This document shows, piece after piece, positions 25,060 to 34,285 of a stretch of 64,000 nt of DNA. This DNA comes from CANIGN01 sp041391385 (GTDB lineage: Bacteria; Bdellovibrionota; UBA2428), in NCBI GenBank assembly GCA_041391385.1, contig JAWKOD010000003.1, forward strand, positions 186,001-250,000, given 5' to 3'. Each line of letters starts with the position of its first letter. The stretch's first letter is position 1. The position numbers and the translations under genes are program-made. The notes beneath the pieces were generated by a model, which worked only from the letters and a program-made list of their open reading frames with translations, was not told the origin of the DNA and ran no database searches.

Positions 25060-27036
25060 TTATTTTGATTCATTCCTAGCTTCTATCAAAGCCTTGAACT
25101 TTTCAAATGATTTCAACACCAAGGGGTTTTGAAGCGCTTCAAGGTTTTGCGAAGCCTCGCCCTTTAAAAGGCGCTTAACGGCTATTTCAACCTTTTTCCC
25201 GCTTAATGTGTAGGGGATCTCAGCGACTTCAAAAATAAAATCCGGCACGTGGCGTGGCGAAGCCTTTGTTTTAAGGTCCTTCTTAATTCTCAGCTTTAAG
25301 TCGTCACTCAAGGTGCCTTGCTTAAGCTTTAAGAAAAGAACGACCTTCTCATCGCCATCAATGACTTTTCCTACGACTAAAGAATCAGCCACTTCGGGCT
25401 CAAGCTCTACAACACGATAAATCTCAGCGGTACCTATACGAACACCACCAGGATTGAGAGTTGCATCTGAGCGCCCATGAATTTGCACTCCGCCCTCTTG
25501 GGTTAGCGTAATGAAATCTCCATGGTGCCAAATACCTGGAAAACGAGAGAAATAGGCATCCTCGTAACGACGATTCTCAGGATCATTTAAAAAACCTACG
25601 GGCATAGACGGAAAAGGAGTTTTACAAACAAGCTCGCCGTCTTCTCCTCGCAAACTCTTTCCATGAGCATCCAAAGAATCAATATTCATTCCAAGGCCCG
25701 CAGCTTGAATTTCGCCCCTTCTCACAGGAGACCAGGGATTACCCAACATAAAGCAACTCACAATATCAGTTCCACCCGAAATACTTGCAAGCTGAGATTT
25801 TTTTTCCGGATCAATCACTGAGTAGTAATAATCAAAATCTTCTGGAAGTAAGGGCGATCCCGTAGAAAATGTAATGCGGGGTAATTTTATTTTAGGTGTC
25901 ATTCCTTTTGATCTGCAAGCCGCTATAAATCTTGCTGAGGTTCCAAATGCCGTAATTTTATTTTCATTTACAAAATCCCACAATGACCAATCTCCCACCA
26001 TGGGAGAACCCTCAAGAGTATAAAGCTCAGCTCCCGCAAAAAGACCCGAGAGCATCCAGTTCCACATCATCCACCCCGTGGTGGTGTAATAAGAGAAACG
26101 TTCTCCTTTTTGAATGTTTGAATGAAGTAAAAGTTCCTTCACATGCTGAAGCAATACCCCACCTGTAGCGTGAACAATACACTTAGGAACACCCGTGGTT
26201 CCTGAAGAAAAAAGAATATAGAGAGGTGCAGAAAAAGAAACTCTCTTAAAGCTTAAATCCGTAAGCTTCGCCTTTTGCCCCTTTGCTTTCTCCCACAAAT
26301 CTCGCAAAGAAAAGGACTGCATTTTTATTTTTGAAGAAAGTTTTTCTGAAAGTGCTGTTTGAATATTTTTAACTTTTTCACTCAAATCAAAGCGCTTCCC
26401 TCCGTAAACGCTTTGTGTGTCGTAAAGAAAGAACTTTGGCTCAACTTGTATAAAGCGGTCTAAGACTCCTTGCTCGCCAAAATCAGGAGAGCAACTGGCC
26501 CACACTCCACCCAAGCTGTTCACTGCAAGCATAGCAACAAGGGCTAAGTGATTGTTGCCGACAAAAGCCGCTACATGGTCGCCCTCTTGTAGCCCTTCTT
26601 GCTTGAAAAAAACCTGAAAATATAGAACCGCTCCCAAAAGTTCATCTTTTGTGAGTTCTGCAATCAGTTCGTTCTTTTCGTAAAAAGCGCGAAGAGGCAC
26701 TTCGCTCAAACGGCTCAGTAAATTTTCGGAATAACTTAAAGAGAGGCCAGGAAACCATACACCTGTATAAAACTTTGAAGAGTCGTTCTTATAAACAAGA
26801 TCACTACTGCCGGAGTATTGAATGCCACTCCAACCCAAGAGTTCTCTCCAAAAAGATTGAAACTCATCTACCGACCACTTCTGCAATTCGGAGTAGCTCT
26901 TAAATTGGGTTGAATACTTTGCCTCAAGATGTTTTTTGAAGCCCCAAAGCAAAGAAGCCTCGAGATATTCTCCCGAGGCTTCCCATAAGACTGTATTTTG
27001 AACTGTGTTATGAACAGTATTCTGTTTTTGCGTCAC
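25060..27036 (-). CDS. Acetoacetyl-CoA synthetase (acetoacetate--CoA ligase)
   Basis: A 658-residue adenylate-forming enzyme. It has the P-loop LFSSGTTGVPK, the YTTTGWMMWNWM motif characteristic of acetoacetyl-CoA synthetases, SGGTDIVSCF, and the hinge region HGRSDATLNPGGVRIG. The C-terminal lysine domain (YTLSGKKVE) is present. It activates free acetoacetate with ATP and CoA, typically for growth on ketone bodies or polyhydroxybutyrate breakdown products. The upstream neighbour 17 bases away is a FadL-type lipid porin gene, suggesting a lipid/ketone uptake and activation unit. The N terminus is poorly conserved, so the start is less certain. Confidence 0.93.
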   Translation of the reverse strand: MTQKQNTVHNTVQNTVLWEASGEYLEASLLWGFKKHLEAKYSTQFKSYSELQKWSVDEFQSFWRELLGWSGIQYSGSSDLVYKNDSSKFYTGVWFPGLSLSYSENLLSRLSEVPLRAFYEKNELIAELTKDELLGAVLYFQVFFKQEGLQEGDHVAAFVGNNHLALVAMLAVNSLGGVWASCSPDFGEQGVLDRFIQVEPKFFLYDTQSVYGGKRFDLSEKVKNIQTALSEKLSSKIKMQSFSLRDLWEKAKGQKAKLTDLSFKRVSFSAPLYILFSSGTTGVPKCIVHATGGVLLQHVKELLLHSNIQKGERFSYYTTTGWMMWNWMLSGLFAGAELYTLEGSPMVGDWSLWDFVNENKITAFGTSARFIAACRSKGMTPKIKLPRITFSTGSPLLPEDFDYYYSVIDPEKKSQLASISGGTDIVSCFMLGNPWSPVRRGEIQAAGLGMNIDSLDAHGKSLRGEDGELVCKTPFPSMPVGFLNDPENRRYEDAYFSRFPGIWHHGDFITLTQEGGVQIHGRSDATLNPGGVRIGTAEIYRVVELEPEVADSLVVGKVIDGDEKVVLFLKLKQGTLSDDLKLRIKKDLKTKASPRHVPDFIFEVAEIPYTLSGKKVEIAVKRLLKGEASQNLEALQNPLVLKSFEKFKALIEARNESK

Positions 27037-27053
27037 AACCCTAAACTAACAAT

Positions 27054-28322
27054 TTAGTAATTGTATGCAACACCCAAGTGCGCAGCGTATGCTCGCGTTG
27101 TGTAAGAACCAGCAGGAGAGATTGCTCCCAAGTCCTGTCCGTCTCCATCAACCATGCTGTAGTCAAACGCGAGATCTGTTTTGAAAGCTCCAAACTGAGT
27201 TCCAGTTCCGAGTGTAAAGGTATGCCCAATTCCCGGAGGAGACAAAGTTGCTTTTGCGTAATCCTTGCTTGTAACTTGCGATGTAAATGCGTAACCCGCT
27301 CTGAACGCCCAGTTCTCAAGTGCTTGCCATTCAGTACCGAGTCTTGCGACCCACTGATCTTTCCACTTAAGTTTAATGTCCGCTGCTGACACTCCAGAAA
27401 GGATAGCTCCTGCAGTTGGGTTTCCGGGCGCAGTCGCTGTAATATCTAGTTTTTGGTTAGCTGCATAGTTGGCCCAAGAAACTTCAGAGAAAAGTTTCCA
27501 TTTAGGAGCAATTTGGTAATCTCCGCCTAAAGCAATCAAGAAAGGAAATTCAGCCGCAACAGTTGCATCTTTGTATTTACCTGCAAAAGTAGGACTTCCT
27601 GAAAGTTCAGCATCTCCCTCGAGTGACATTTTCACAGGAGTACGAACACTCAAACCCAATCCAAAACCTTCGGTACGGTATTGAGCGCCTGCTCTAAAAC
27701 TCGCAAAGTCCAATGCACTTAAATCTTTAAGTTTAAGTTGAACGTTTGGATTAATAACAGAGGAAAGTGCCGCAGTTGCATAAGTCATTCTCCATGCAAC
27801 ACCGAGTGAAAATTCATTCGTCACCTTAGTGGCTGCTCCAACTGTAAAATCAAGAATTCGAAGAGTTGATTCCGCTTCACCACTTGTGATTAATCCACCC
27901 GCATTAATGCCTTCATATGTTGTATTTGTTCCGCCGGAGACAAAAACTCCTGCGCCTAAAACAAAACGATCATTTAATCGGTATGCACTTGTAAGTGCTC
28001 CAACTGGAGAAAAGCCATCTTTGGAGTCTTTATCTCCCTGTGTAGGTGAAACAGGCCCGCTAAACTTAGAGAAAGTAGGAGAAAAGTTAAGGTGAATATC
28101 ACCCTTGCCTTCTACAGAAGCTAAACCCGCAGGGTTAAAGAACATGGCTTCAGAATCATCTACAGAAGAAGCCGCAGCTCCCGCGTAACCTTGATACTTC
28201 CCTGACCAAAGAACGTTCTTTTCAAAACCCGCCGCGTTAACAGCTGATGCCGCAAAAGCACCGACCACTAAAAGAGCACCATATACATTAGAGCGGCTAA
28301 ACTGCACGCTAGATCTCAACAT
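27054..28322 (-). CDS. FadL/OmpP1/TodX family outer-membrane transporter
   Basis: 422 residues from the ATG at 28322, chosen because it gives a normal signal peptide (ending SAVNAAG) and has GAGG 8-12 bases upstream; the frame is open to 28409. The mature start GYAGAAASSVDDSEAMFFNPAGLA is the FadL N-terminal hatch signature (NPAG), and the remainder is amphipathic beta strands ending in an aromatic tail (VAYNY). FadL proteins carry long-chain fatty acids and other hydrophobic compounds across the outer membrane. The acetoacetyl-CoA synthetase gene follows. Confidence 0.92.
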   Translation of the reverse strand: MLRSSVQFSRSNVYGALLVVGAFAASAVNAAGFEKNVLWSGKYQGYAGAAASSVDDSEAMFFNPAGLASVEGKGDIHLNFSPTFSKFSGPVSPTQGDKDSKDGFSPVGALTSAYRLNDRFVLGAGVFVSGGTNTTYEGINAGGLITSGEAESTLRILDFTVGAATKVTNEFSLGVAWRMTYATAALSSVINPNVQLKLKDLSALDFASFRAGAQYRTEGFGLGLSVRTPVKMSLEGDAELSGSPTFAGKYKDATVAAEFPFLIALGGDYQIAPKWKLFSEVSWANYAANQKLDITATAPGNPTAGAILSGVSAADIKLKWKDQWVARLGTEWQALENWAFRAGYAFTSQVTSKDYAKATLSPPGIGHTFTLGTGTQFGAFKTDLAFDYSMVDGDGQDLGAISPAGSYTTRAYAAHLGVAYNY

Positions 28323-28472
28323 ACTCACTACCTCCATTAGCTCTTGGGTCTCCCACAGCTTAGGCTGTTGATCAATCTCTGATCTGCTTTTTAAGATAAA
28401 GCACGTCACAACGCAGCGCTTCAGTTGAAGTTTTAGCTGGATGAAGGCTGCTTTTGCATTAAACTTTTAAGC

Positions 28473-29399
28473 GTGACGAATATTGATCCACAACTTGAAG
28501 TCCGCAGCGGTTTTCTCCCTGTAGGCGTAGACCATCAACTCTACTTTGAAGACATCGGCGACATTACACTTGAGCCCCTCTTGTTTTTGCATGGAGGCCC
28601 CGGACTTGGCTGCGAAGAAAAACATCGCACCCAATTTGATCTCAAAAAATACCGTGTCATATTGCTCAACCAGCGCGGCTCCGGACGGAGTCAGACCCAG
28701 GGAGAGCTTAACGACAACTCAACTCAACTCATTGTCAAAGATATTGAAACGCTCCGAAAAAGACTCAAACTAGAAAAATTTTCTCTTATCGGTAGTAGCT
28801 GGGGCGCAGTTCCCGCCACTCTTTATGCAGCCGAAAATCCTGATCGAATAAATACTCTCCTCTTAAAATCCCCCTTTCTTGCAAGACGAAAAGATTTCTT
28901 GTGGGGATATAGCAGCCAAGGTGTCGCCCAACAGCTCCAATGGGACTGGGAGCAGTTTTCACTTAAGGGGCGATTTCAAGGCTCAACCCTCGTACAACAG
29001 TACTACTCTGCGCTTGTTCACGCAGAAGCCCCCAAAAAAGAACGTGCCGCTTGGGCGTGTCGTTGGATCAACTGGGAAGGCGCTCAGTATTTTTATAATC
29101 GTCCTCATGAAAAGATTGACCTTACACCCGAAACAATTACACCGTACTGGATGAACGTCGCTCGCATTCAAATTCACTATGCAAAAAATAATTACTTTTT
29201 AGATGAAACGGGGATTATGCCAAGTTTAGAAAAACTTGCCGCAACAAACATAAAGGGATTTTGTCTCCAAGGTGGAAAAGACATTATTACTCCCGCTTCT
29301 GAACTTGAAGAAGTAAAAGCCATCTGGCCATCACTTGAAATTAAGATACTTCCAGAAGCGGATCACAAAATACCCGAAGAAGAATTACTTAAACTCTAG
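28473..29399 (+). CDS. Alpha/beta hydrolase, proline iminopeptidase-like
   Basis: 308 residues with a GTG start. It has the oxyanion motif LHGGPG, the NQRGSG turn, and nucleophile elbow GSSWGA where the Ser between Ser and Trp matches the GGSWG of proline iminopeptidases. The catalytic Asp is probably in GGKDIITP and the His in EADHK near the C terminus. The cap domain holds a WxxWE-like sequence (WACRWINWEGA), also typical of the S33 family. It probably removes N-terminal proline or hydrolyses small esters or amides in the cytoplasm. No signal peptide is present. Confidence 0.82.
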   Translation: MTNIDPQLEVRSGFLPVGVDHQLYFEDIGDITLEPLLFLHGGPGLGCEEKHRTQFDLKKYRVILLNQRGSGRSQTQGELNDNSTQLIVKDIETLRKRLKLEKFSLIGSSWGAVPATLYAAENPDRINTLLLKSPFLARRKDFLWGYSSQGVAQQLQWDWEQFSLKGRFQGSTLVQQYYSALVHAEAPKKERAAWACRWINWEGAQYFYNRPHEKIDLTPETITPYWMNVARIQIHYAKNNYFLDETGIMPSLEKLAATNIKGFCLQGGKDIITPASELEEVKAIWPSLEIKILPEADHKIPEEELLKL

Positions 29400-29408
29400 C
29401 GTGAAATA

Positions 29409-30008
29409 TCAATGAAGTAATCCCGTTAGGGGGAGCTTGCGTACAATTTCAGCTTCTGCTTTAAGCATTTCTATTAATCGTGAGCGAATTTCTTTTTCTT
29501 CGAAGTAACAACGTGCAAGTTTTATGTATTGCCCATAGTGCTTAGCTTCTTCAATACTGAGATGCTCGTAATAAGCCTTTAAAGGATCTCCATCATCAAG
29601 AACTTCAGATACAAGAGCAAAGCGCTCGCAACCACGGTTTTCGATGATGGCCGCCATTAAGAGTCTATCCAAAAAGCGATCCCTCACTCCGTTGCGTAAT
29701 ACTTTTAAAAAATCGTGAATATAAAGATCTTTCTCGTCGCTTTTTAAAACATGACCCTTTTTATAAATAATTTCTGAAACCTGCTCAAAGTGTTCGAGCT
29801 CTTCTTTGGCGATAGCGAACATTGTTTTTACAAGCTCAGGCTTGTCCGGATATTTTGCAATGAACGACAAACAAGTGCCCATCGCTTTTTTCTCAGCTGC
29901 TGCATGATCGAGCAAAAAAGCATCAAAGTTTTTCATGACTTTAAGCGCCCACATGGGTGAGGTTTTTTCCATGAGCTTAAACTCGAGTAAATCAGCTATA
30001 TCTTCCAT
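29409..30008 (-). CDS. miaE: tRNA-(ms2io6A37) hydroxylase MiaE
   Basis: 199 residues, a ferritin-like four-helix diiron protein. Metal-binding Glu/His patterns are visible: DHAAAEKKA, EELEHFEQV, ENRGCERF and EEAKHYGQY. MiaE hydroxylates the isopentenyl group of ms2i6A at position 37 of certain tRNAs in an oxygen-dependent reaction. The gene overlaps the start of this strand's upstream EamA permease gene end by 13 bases. Confidence 0.93.
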   Translation of the reverse strand: MEDIADLLEFKLMEKTSPMWALKVMKNFDAFLLDHAAAEKKAMGTCLSFIAKYPDKPELVKTMFAIAKEELEHFEQVSEIIYKKGHVLKSDEKDLYIHDFLKVLRNGVRDRFLDRLLMAAIIENRGCERFALVSEVLDDGDPLKAYYEHLSIEEAKHYGQYIKLARCYFEEKEIRSRLIEMLKAEAEIVRKLPLTGLLH

Positions 30009-31000
30009 ACACCTTTTTTAGCTCTGAGGTAGCTCTCTGCAAAGAGAAAAACATTGGCCAGAATCAAGAACAGGGCTCCAACAGAAAACTTTAAAGACGG
30101 AACTTCCAATTCAAGTTGGTAGCCTCCTAACTGAAAGAGTATAGGTATCCAAATAAAGTTAAAACCAATCGTAAAAATTGCCTCTAAAGAGTAAATAAAG
30201 GTGGCTTCTGTTCCCGATATTTTGGCCTGCCAAAGATTCATAAGCGCATAAGGTAAAAGCGAACAAAAAACGACCAAGACGCCGCTAAAAAACAAAAGTA
30301 CCCCTACGCTCGCATTCGGAGAAGCTCCAATACAAAAATGACTCCAATTAAAAAAAGGAAGATTAACCAAGGCAAAAAATAAAAACATGACCCATGTGCT
30401 GCCCGTTGTAACCAAGTGTCCCCAACGCTTACTTTCTAGAAGTAATATTTGAGCCGTAAAAAACACAGCCGCTATGAGAGTTTCTGCCTCACCTCGACCC
30501 AGCCTTAACTGAGATAACTCCAATCCCGAAATAAGATAGATCCCCGTAAAGCCAATCAGAAGGGCCAAATTAAACAAGCCACTGAGACGTCGTCTTCCTC
30601 GTAAAAAAGTTATCAATGGAACGAGGATGCAGGTCATTTGAGTCAAAAATGCGCTCGTGCTCGTATCGGTAAAAGCCAGTCCATCGCCCTGAAACAAAAG
30701 CCCCATGCCACCAACGATGCCAATAGCCGCACCCATGAAAAATTCTTTTTTAGAAATTTTTAGTAAAAGTTTTCCAGGCTTTTTCCACAAGACAACCCAC
30801 AAAGTAAAAGCAACAAACGAAAGAAAAAACCTAAAAAATACAAAGGCTGCACTTTGAGTAAACTCACTTGCAGGCGCACAATAAAATTCTGACCGAAGAG
30901 CTTTCACAATTGGAAAACTCATTCCCCAAAGAGCAGTCGCAAATAGGAGAAAAATTCGCGCCAAATTTTCTTGAGAGGTTATGAGATTTTTTTTATTCAA
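29996..31000 (-). CDS. EamA/DMT superfamily permease
   Basis: 334 residues with about ten hydrophobic helices arranged as two EamA repeats. The first begins LLFATALWGMSFPIVKAL and the second begins near LIAAVFFTAQILLLESKRWG. The N-terminal FFRFFLS and AFLTQMTCILVPL segments are typical of drug/metabolite exporters. Substrates range from amino acids to nucleotides and cannot be predicted. It overlaps miaE by 13 bases and follows the 31018-31860 gene by 17 bases. Confidence 0.88.
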   Translation of the reverse strand: MNKKNLITSQENLARIFLLFATALWGMSFPIVKALRSEFYCAPASEFTQSAAFVFFRFFLSFVAFTLWVVLWKKPGKLLLKISKKEFFMGAAIGIVGGMGLLFQGDGLAFTDTSTSAFLTQMTCILVPLITFLRGRRRLSGLFNLALLIGFTGIYLISGLELSQLRLGRGEAETLIAAVFFTAQILLLESKRWGHLVTTGSTWVMFLFFALVNLPFFNWSHFCIGASPNASVGVLLFFSGVLVVFCSLLPYALMNLWQAKISGTEATFIYSLEAIFTIGFNFIWIPILFQLGGYQLELEVPSLKFSVGALFLILANVFLFAESYLRAKKGVWKI

Positions 31001-31017
31001 TCAGCCTGAGCTTATAG

Positions 31018-31860
31018 TTAAAAGATGTAGTTTAAGCCAGCGCTTTCGGTAGTCGTATCTTCGGTATCTTTGTCATCTTTAAATTCATTTCGAATGGCAA
31101 CTGAAACAGAAAGGTTTGATCGAATAAAGAATGAAAGACTTGAATAGCCTGTATAAGTTAAAACTTGATAGATATTGCTTTGCAAAAACCTACCAAAGCG
31201 AGCCGACACTGTTGTAAACAACATATCGCTCTGCTGAGAAGTATAACCACCCTGAACATCCCAGGACCAAACACTATCCGTGAGGGTTAACTTATAACTT
31301 CTTTGAAAAGGTAAAAATGTCGTTCTAAATTTCCAGGGCTTGTACCGGCGCTGATTGGCAGGAGGTGTTCCCAGTGTAACGTCAACAGCTACAGCTTTTT
31401 CAATTTTCTTCACACCTTCTCGAAGTTTTTGAAGCCCCAAAAGTTGAAGCATATATTCAGGCAAACCCTTGTTAACAACAACACCCGTTACAGCTTCGGC
31501 GTACTCCCTACGCGCATCTTCTTCTTCTTGGCGCTGATAAGGGCTTAATATTTTTCTTTGTGTTGAAGTCAGATCGTCCGTTGGAACCGTAAAAAACTTT
31601 CCTTCTCGACCAAGGTAGTCATTTTGAGCGTCTACCAAATAAGCTTCTCGAAACAGATAATCCCTCAACTGAGACTCTCCCGCGGGTTCCTCTGAAAAAG
31701 AGTTCCAAACAGAAGGCGACATTGGCGTATAGCCCACAAAATACTCGTCAGAGCCAGAGATTTGGCCCTCACTCTCTTCTTGTGCAAAAATTGGGGCAAT
31801 TAGGGCGAGCAGAAGCGCCATAAGCCCATAGAATCGGCTTTTAGAGCGCATTATATCCAT
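31018..31860 (-). CDS. Uncharacterised secreted or outer-membrane protein
   Basis: 280 residues that I do not recognise. An N-terminal signal peptide ends around PIFAQEE; the ATG at 31851 would give a slightly shorter signal with a GGAT sequence just upstream, so the exact start is open. The first half is acidic and hydrophilic, with a helix around EAVTGVVVNKGLPEYML. The second half alternates polar and hydrophobic residues with SFFIRSNLSVSVAIRNEF and ends in an aromatic residue (LNYIF), as seen in beta-barrel proteins. Confidence 0.65.
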   Translation of the reverse strand: MDIMRSKSRFYGLMALLLALIAPIFAQEESEGQISGSDEYFVGYTPMSPSVWNSFSEEPAGESQLRDYLFREAYLVDAQNDYLGREGKFFTVPTDDLTSTQRKILSPYQRQEEEDARREYAEAVTGVVVNKGLPEYMLQLLGLQKLREGVKKIEKAVAVDVTLGTPPANQRRYKPWKFRTTFLPFQRSYKLTLTDSVWSWDVQGGYTSQQSDMLFTTVSARFGRFLQSNIYQVLTYTGYSSLSFFIRSNLSVSVAIRNEFKDDKDTEDTTTESAGLNYIF

Positions 31861-32052
31861 ACTTATAGTGTAGCAAGAAGAGGGCCAGCTTATGTCGACT
31901 TAGGACTAAGCTAAGATCAATTCAGGGTTAAATAGTGTAGAAGTTTTTGACGCTGTTGCCCCTCTATACAGCCCCAATCAACTCAATGAATACGCGCTCT
32001 AAGAGCGGCATAGTGCTATTGACGACACGAGTTAGATAAAATTTCTCTGAAC

Positions 32053-32071
32053 TTCGCAGGTTGACTGCGAA
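32053..32071 (+). promoter_or_regulatory. Leader inverted repeat upstream of the major barrel-protein gene
   Basis: TTCGCA and TGCGAA are exact complements around a 7-base loop, about 72 bases upstream of the ATG at 32143, inside the 282-base divergent region 31861-32142. I could not find a convincing sigma-70 pair; a TAAAAT hexamer lies at about 32036-32041. The region probably carries the promoter and 5' leader of this gene. Confidence 0.3.
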
Positions 32072-32142
32072 TGAAACTCGGTTGAAATGATGTCTTAAAA
32101 AGAAATGGCATGAGCCAAATCTTTAAGAAGGAGATTTTAACT

Positions 32143-32763
32143 ATGAAAAAATTTGCAATCGGAGCTCTCTGTTCAGTTGCTTCTTTGGCTTTCGCTCAAG
32201 AAGGAACAATGGAAACTACAACTATGGGCGACAGCCCCATCAAAGTTTTCGCAAACGTTGACTTGAACGTTGCTAAACTTACGAACGATGGTACTGGTGG
32301 AGACCTAGATGTTGGTTACAACCTTGCAGTTGGAACTGACGGCGTTTACATGTTGACTCAAGAAATGGGCGTTGGCCTTGGTCTTGATTTCAACATGCTT
32401 AAAGGCGACAAAGATTTCTCAGGAACAAATGTAGAAGTAAGCAACACTTACCTCGACGTTCCTGTTAGCTTTGCTTACAACCTCGAAGCTATGCCTGAAT
32501 TGAACTTTATGTTCCTAGCTGGTCCTTACGTTGGTATTGCTCTTAGCGACTGGGAAACTAAAGCTGGTGGAACAACTACTAAAGATAACGGAAAAATGGC
32601 GTTAGGTCTTAACCTTGAAACGCATGCTACATGGACCATCACTGAAGCATTCGCTCTCGGTGGTCACATTGGATTCAAGTATGACTTCACAGACCTTTCT
32701 GAAGCTACTGGCGACCAAAAATACTGGGCTGTTGGTATCGGTGTTGGCGCTAAATTTCTTTAA
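32143..32763 (+). CDS. Small outer-membrane beta-barrel protein, probably abundant
   Basis: 206 residues from the ATG at 32143, which follows a strong AAGGAG ribosome site at 32128-32133; an in-frame ATG at 32110 is upstream of that site and rejected. The signal peptide ends at LAFAQE. The mature protein is made of alternating beta strands with GVGLGLDF, FLAGPYVGIAL and a C-terminal VGAKFL, like an OmpW/OmpX-sized eight-strand barrel. Codon use is strikingly regular (repeated GGT, GTT, CTT, AAC, GAC, GAA), unlike its neighbours, and a clean terminator follows, both signs of high expression. A paralogue follows at 32919. Confidence 0.85.
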   Translation: MKKFAIGALCSVASLAFAQEGTMETTTMGDSPIKVFANVDLNVAKLTNDGTGGDLDVGYNLAVGTDGVYMLTQEMGVGLGLDFNMLKGDKDFSGTNVEVSNTYLDVPVSFAYNLEAMPELNFMFLAGPYVGIALSDWETKAGGTTTKDNGKMALGLNLETHATWTITEAFALGGHIGFKYDFTDLSEATGDQKYWAVGIGVGAKFL

Positions 32764-32828
32764 TAGAAACATATAATCATAAAGTCAGGTACAGGGTATC
32801 TATGCGTACCCCGTACACTGTCTGTCAT

Positions 32829-32858
32829 AGGGTCTTCCGAAAGGGAGGCCCTTTTTTT
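32829..32858 (+). terminator. Rho-independent terminator of the barrel-protein gene
   Basis: A ten-base-pair stem AGGGTCTTCC/GGGAGGCCCT (two G-U pairs in RNA) closes a GAAA tetraloop and runs directly into seven T residues. It lies 66 bases after the stop of the gene ending at 32763, and it separates that gene from the paralogue starting at 32919. Confidence 0.9.
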
Positions 32859-32918
32859 ATGCCTCTTTTGTGACTCAATGAATGTCTAATTCGCCAAAAC
32901 TGATCTATTCTGTTTTTT

Positions 32919-33569
32919 ATGAACATGCGTTTTGGAAGTTTCCTTACTCTATCTCTTTTTTTAGTCTCAGTTCTTCAAGCTAAAGGGAATTATTCAAGCA
33001 ACTACGAACTCCCTCGTGAAATCGCGTCTGAAGAAGAAAGCAGTACTCCTGCAAATATTAAAATTTACTCAAATATAGACCTCAACATCACACGCATCTC
33101 GAGCGTTAATGATGTCGGATTTGGTCTCACCGCAGGCACCGATGTCGTGTGGCACTTCTCTCCCGCAGTAGGACTTTTTGCTGGTTTAGATTACTCACAA
33201 ATCAAAGGAGAAGAAGGTGGAGACGAAGTCTCTGTCGACTACATAGACCTTCCCTTTGGAGTTGCCTTTGGCGTTGCTTCTTCGCGCATCGGATACTCAA
33301 CAGCCACTCATATCGTAAACCTTGGACTCTACTACGGCATTCCTATGACAGATCTCAAAGTAGGTGCCACTAAGATCGACGCTGAAAACATGTTAGGACT
33401 CAACTTTGAAACGCATAGCGATTTCAAAATTACTGACGAATTCTATTTGGGATTTCACATACAAGTAAAATACGGGTTTAGAGATATTATTGCCGACAAC
33501 AAAAATCCCTTTGGCAGCTCCTCAAAGCCACTCACTACAGCCCTTGGCTTAAGCGCGCGTTTTCTCTAA
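32919..33569 (+). CDS. Small outer-membrane beta-barrel protein, paralogue of the preceding gene
   Basis: 216 residues. The signal peptide ends near VLQAKG. The mature part aligns with the upstream protein: NIDLNITRISSVNDVGFGLTAG against NVDLNVAKL and DVGYNLAVG, then AGLDYSQIKGE against GLDFNMLKGD, and LGLNFETHSDFKITDEF against LGLNLETHATWTITEAF. It ends with ARFL, an aromatic residue two from the end. Codon use is ordinary rather than biased, so it is likely expressed at a lower level or under other conditions. The intervening terminator means that it needs its own promoter. Confidence 0.82.
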   Translation: MNMRFGSFLTLSLFLVSVLQAKGNYSSNYELPREIASEEESSTPANIKIYSNIDLNITRISSVNDVGFGLTAGTDVVWHFSPAVGLFAGLDYSQIKGEEGGDEVSVDYIDLPFGVAFGVASSRIGYSTATHIVNLGLYYGIPMTDLKVGATKIDAENMLGLNFETHSDFKITDEFYLGFHIQVKYGFRDIIADNKNPFGSSSKPLTTALGLSARFL

Positions 33570-33577
33570 TAACTTCC

Positions 33578-34285
33578 CTAGTAACCGCTAAGAACATCTA
33601 AAGCAGACTTAGCTGGAGCCGCCTCTGGCTGAGGGTTCTCTCCCTGCTTAACGGCCTTCTTTGCTCTAATCTTGTTAGCAAGTTCTAAATTCTCTGCTTT
33701 TAAGTCACGAATTCTATCGCGATCTTTTTCAAGCTGATCAAACGCCTTAGAGGGCGCCGTATCCCCATAGTTGTTTGTCATGGCTTCATTAATGTCTTCA
33801 AGAAGTCCAATTTCAGCTAAATTGAGATTGATTGCTGCATATTCTTCATTGGAGCTCGCTTCTAGCTCCTCAATATTAAGATCCTCAATGGTCACAATTT
33901 TTGATCGCGTATAATCAGCGAGCGTTCGAAGTGCCTCGAGTAATTTGGGATTATTCTTATCTTGCAATTCATCTTCGGCAGAGATTGTCCTCAAATCAGC
34001 AACTACTTCACTCAGATTTGGAGTATCTGCAAGCTCCTGCTTTAAGGTAGAACTCATACAGCGCTCTATAGCAGTGGCTTTTCCTGTCCAAAACGAAAGC
34101 ATACAGACGCGTTCTGCTACAAGTTTTTCTAAAGTAGCTCGTCTTAATTGAAGTGGCGTTGTCTTATCTTGTTGCCTAAAAACAGGAACGGGATTTCCGT
34201 GAGCATCTATAGGTCTAAAACTATCCTCAGCTTTAGCCTGTAGTGAAATGACAAAAAGTAATAGGAAATTACGAAAAAGCCTCAT
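33578..34285 (-). CDS. Uncharacterised secreted coiled-coil protein
   Basis: 235 residues that I do not recognise. The signal peptide is MRLFRNFLLLFVISLQAKAED. The mature protein is helical, with two Cys (VCMLSF and ERCMSS), a segment rich in Glu/Leu, and a predicted coiled coil near residues 175-215 (FDQLEKDRDRIRDLKAENLELANKI). A Pro/Ala-rich end follows. It converges with the barrel gene across an 8-base gap. The periplasmic location is inferred from the signal. Confidence 0.7.
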   Translation of the reverse strand: MRLFRNFLLLFVISLQAKAEDSFRPIDAHGNPVPVFRQQDKTTPLQLRRATLEKLVAERVCMLSFWTGKATAIERCMSSTLKQELADTPNLSEVVADLRTISAEDELQDKNNPKLLEALRTLADYTRSKIVTIEDLNIEELEASSNEEYAAINLNLAEIGLLEDINEAMTNNYGDTAPSKAFDQLEKDRDRIRDLKAENLELANKIRAKKAVKQGENPQPEAAPAKSALDVLSGY

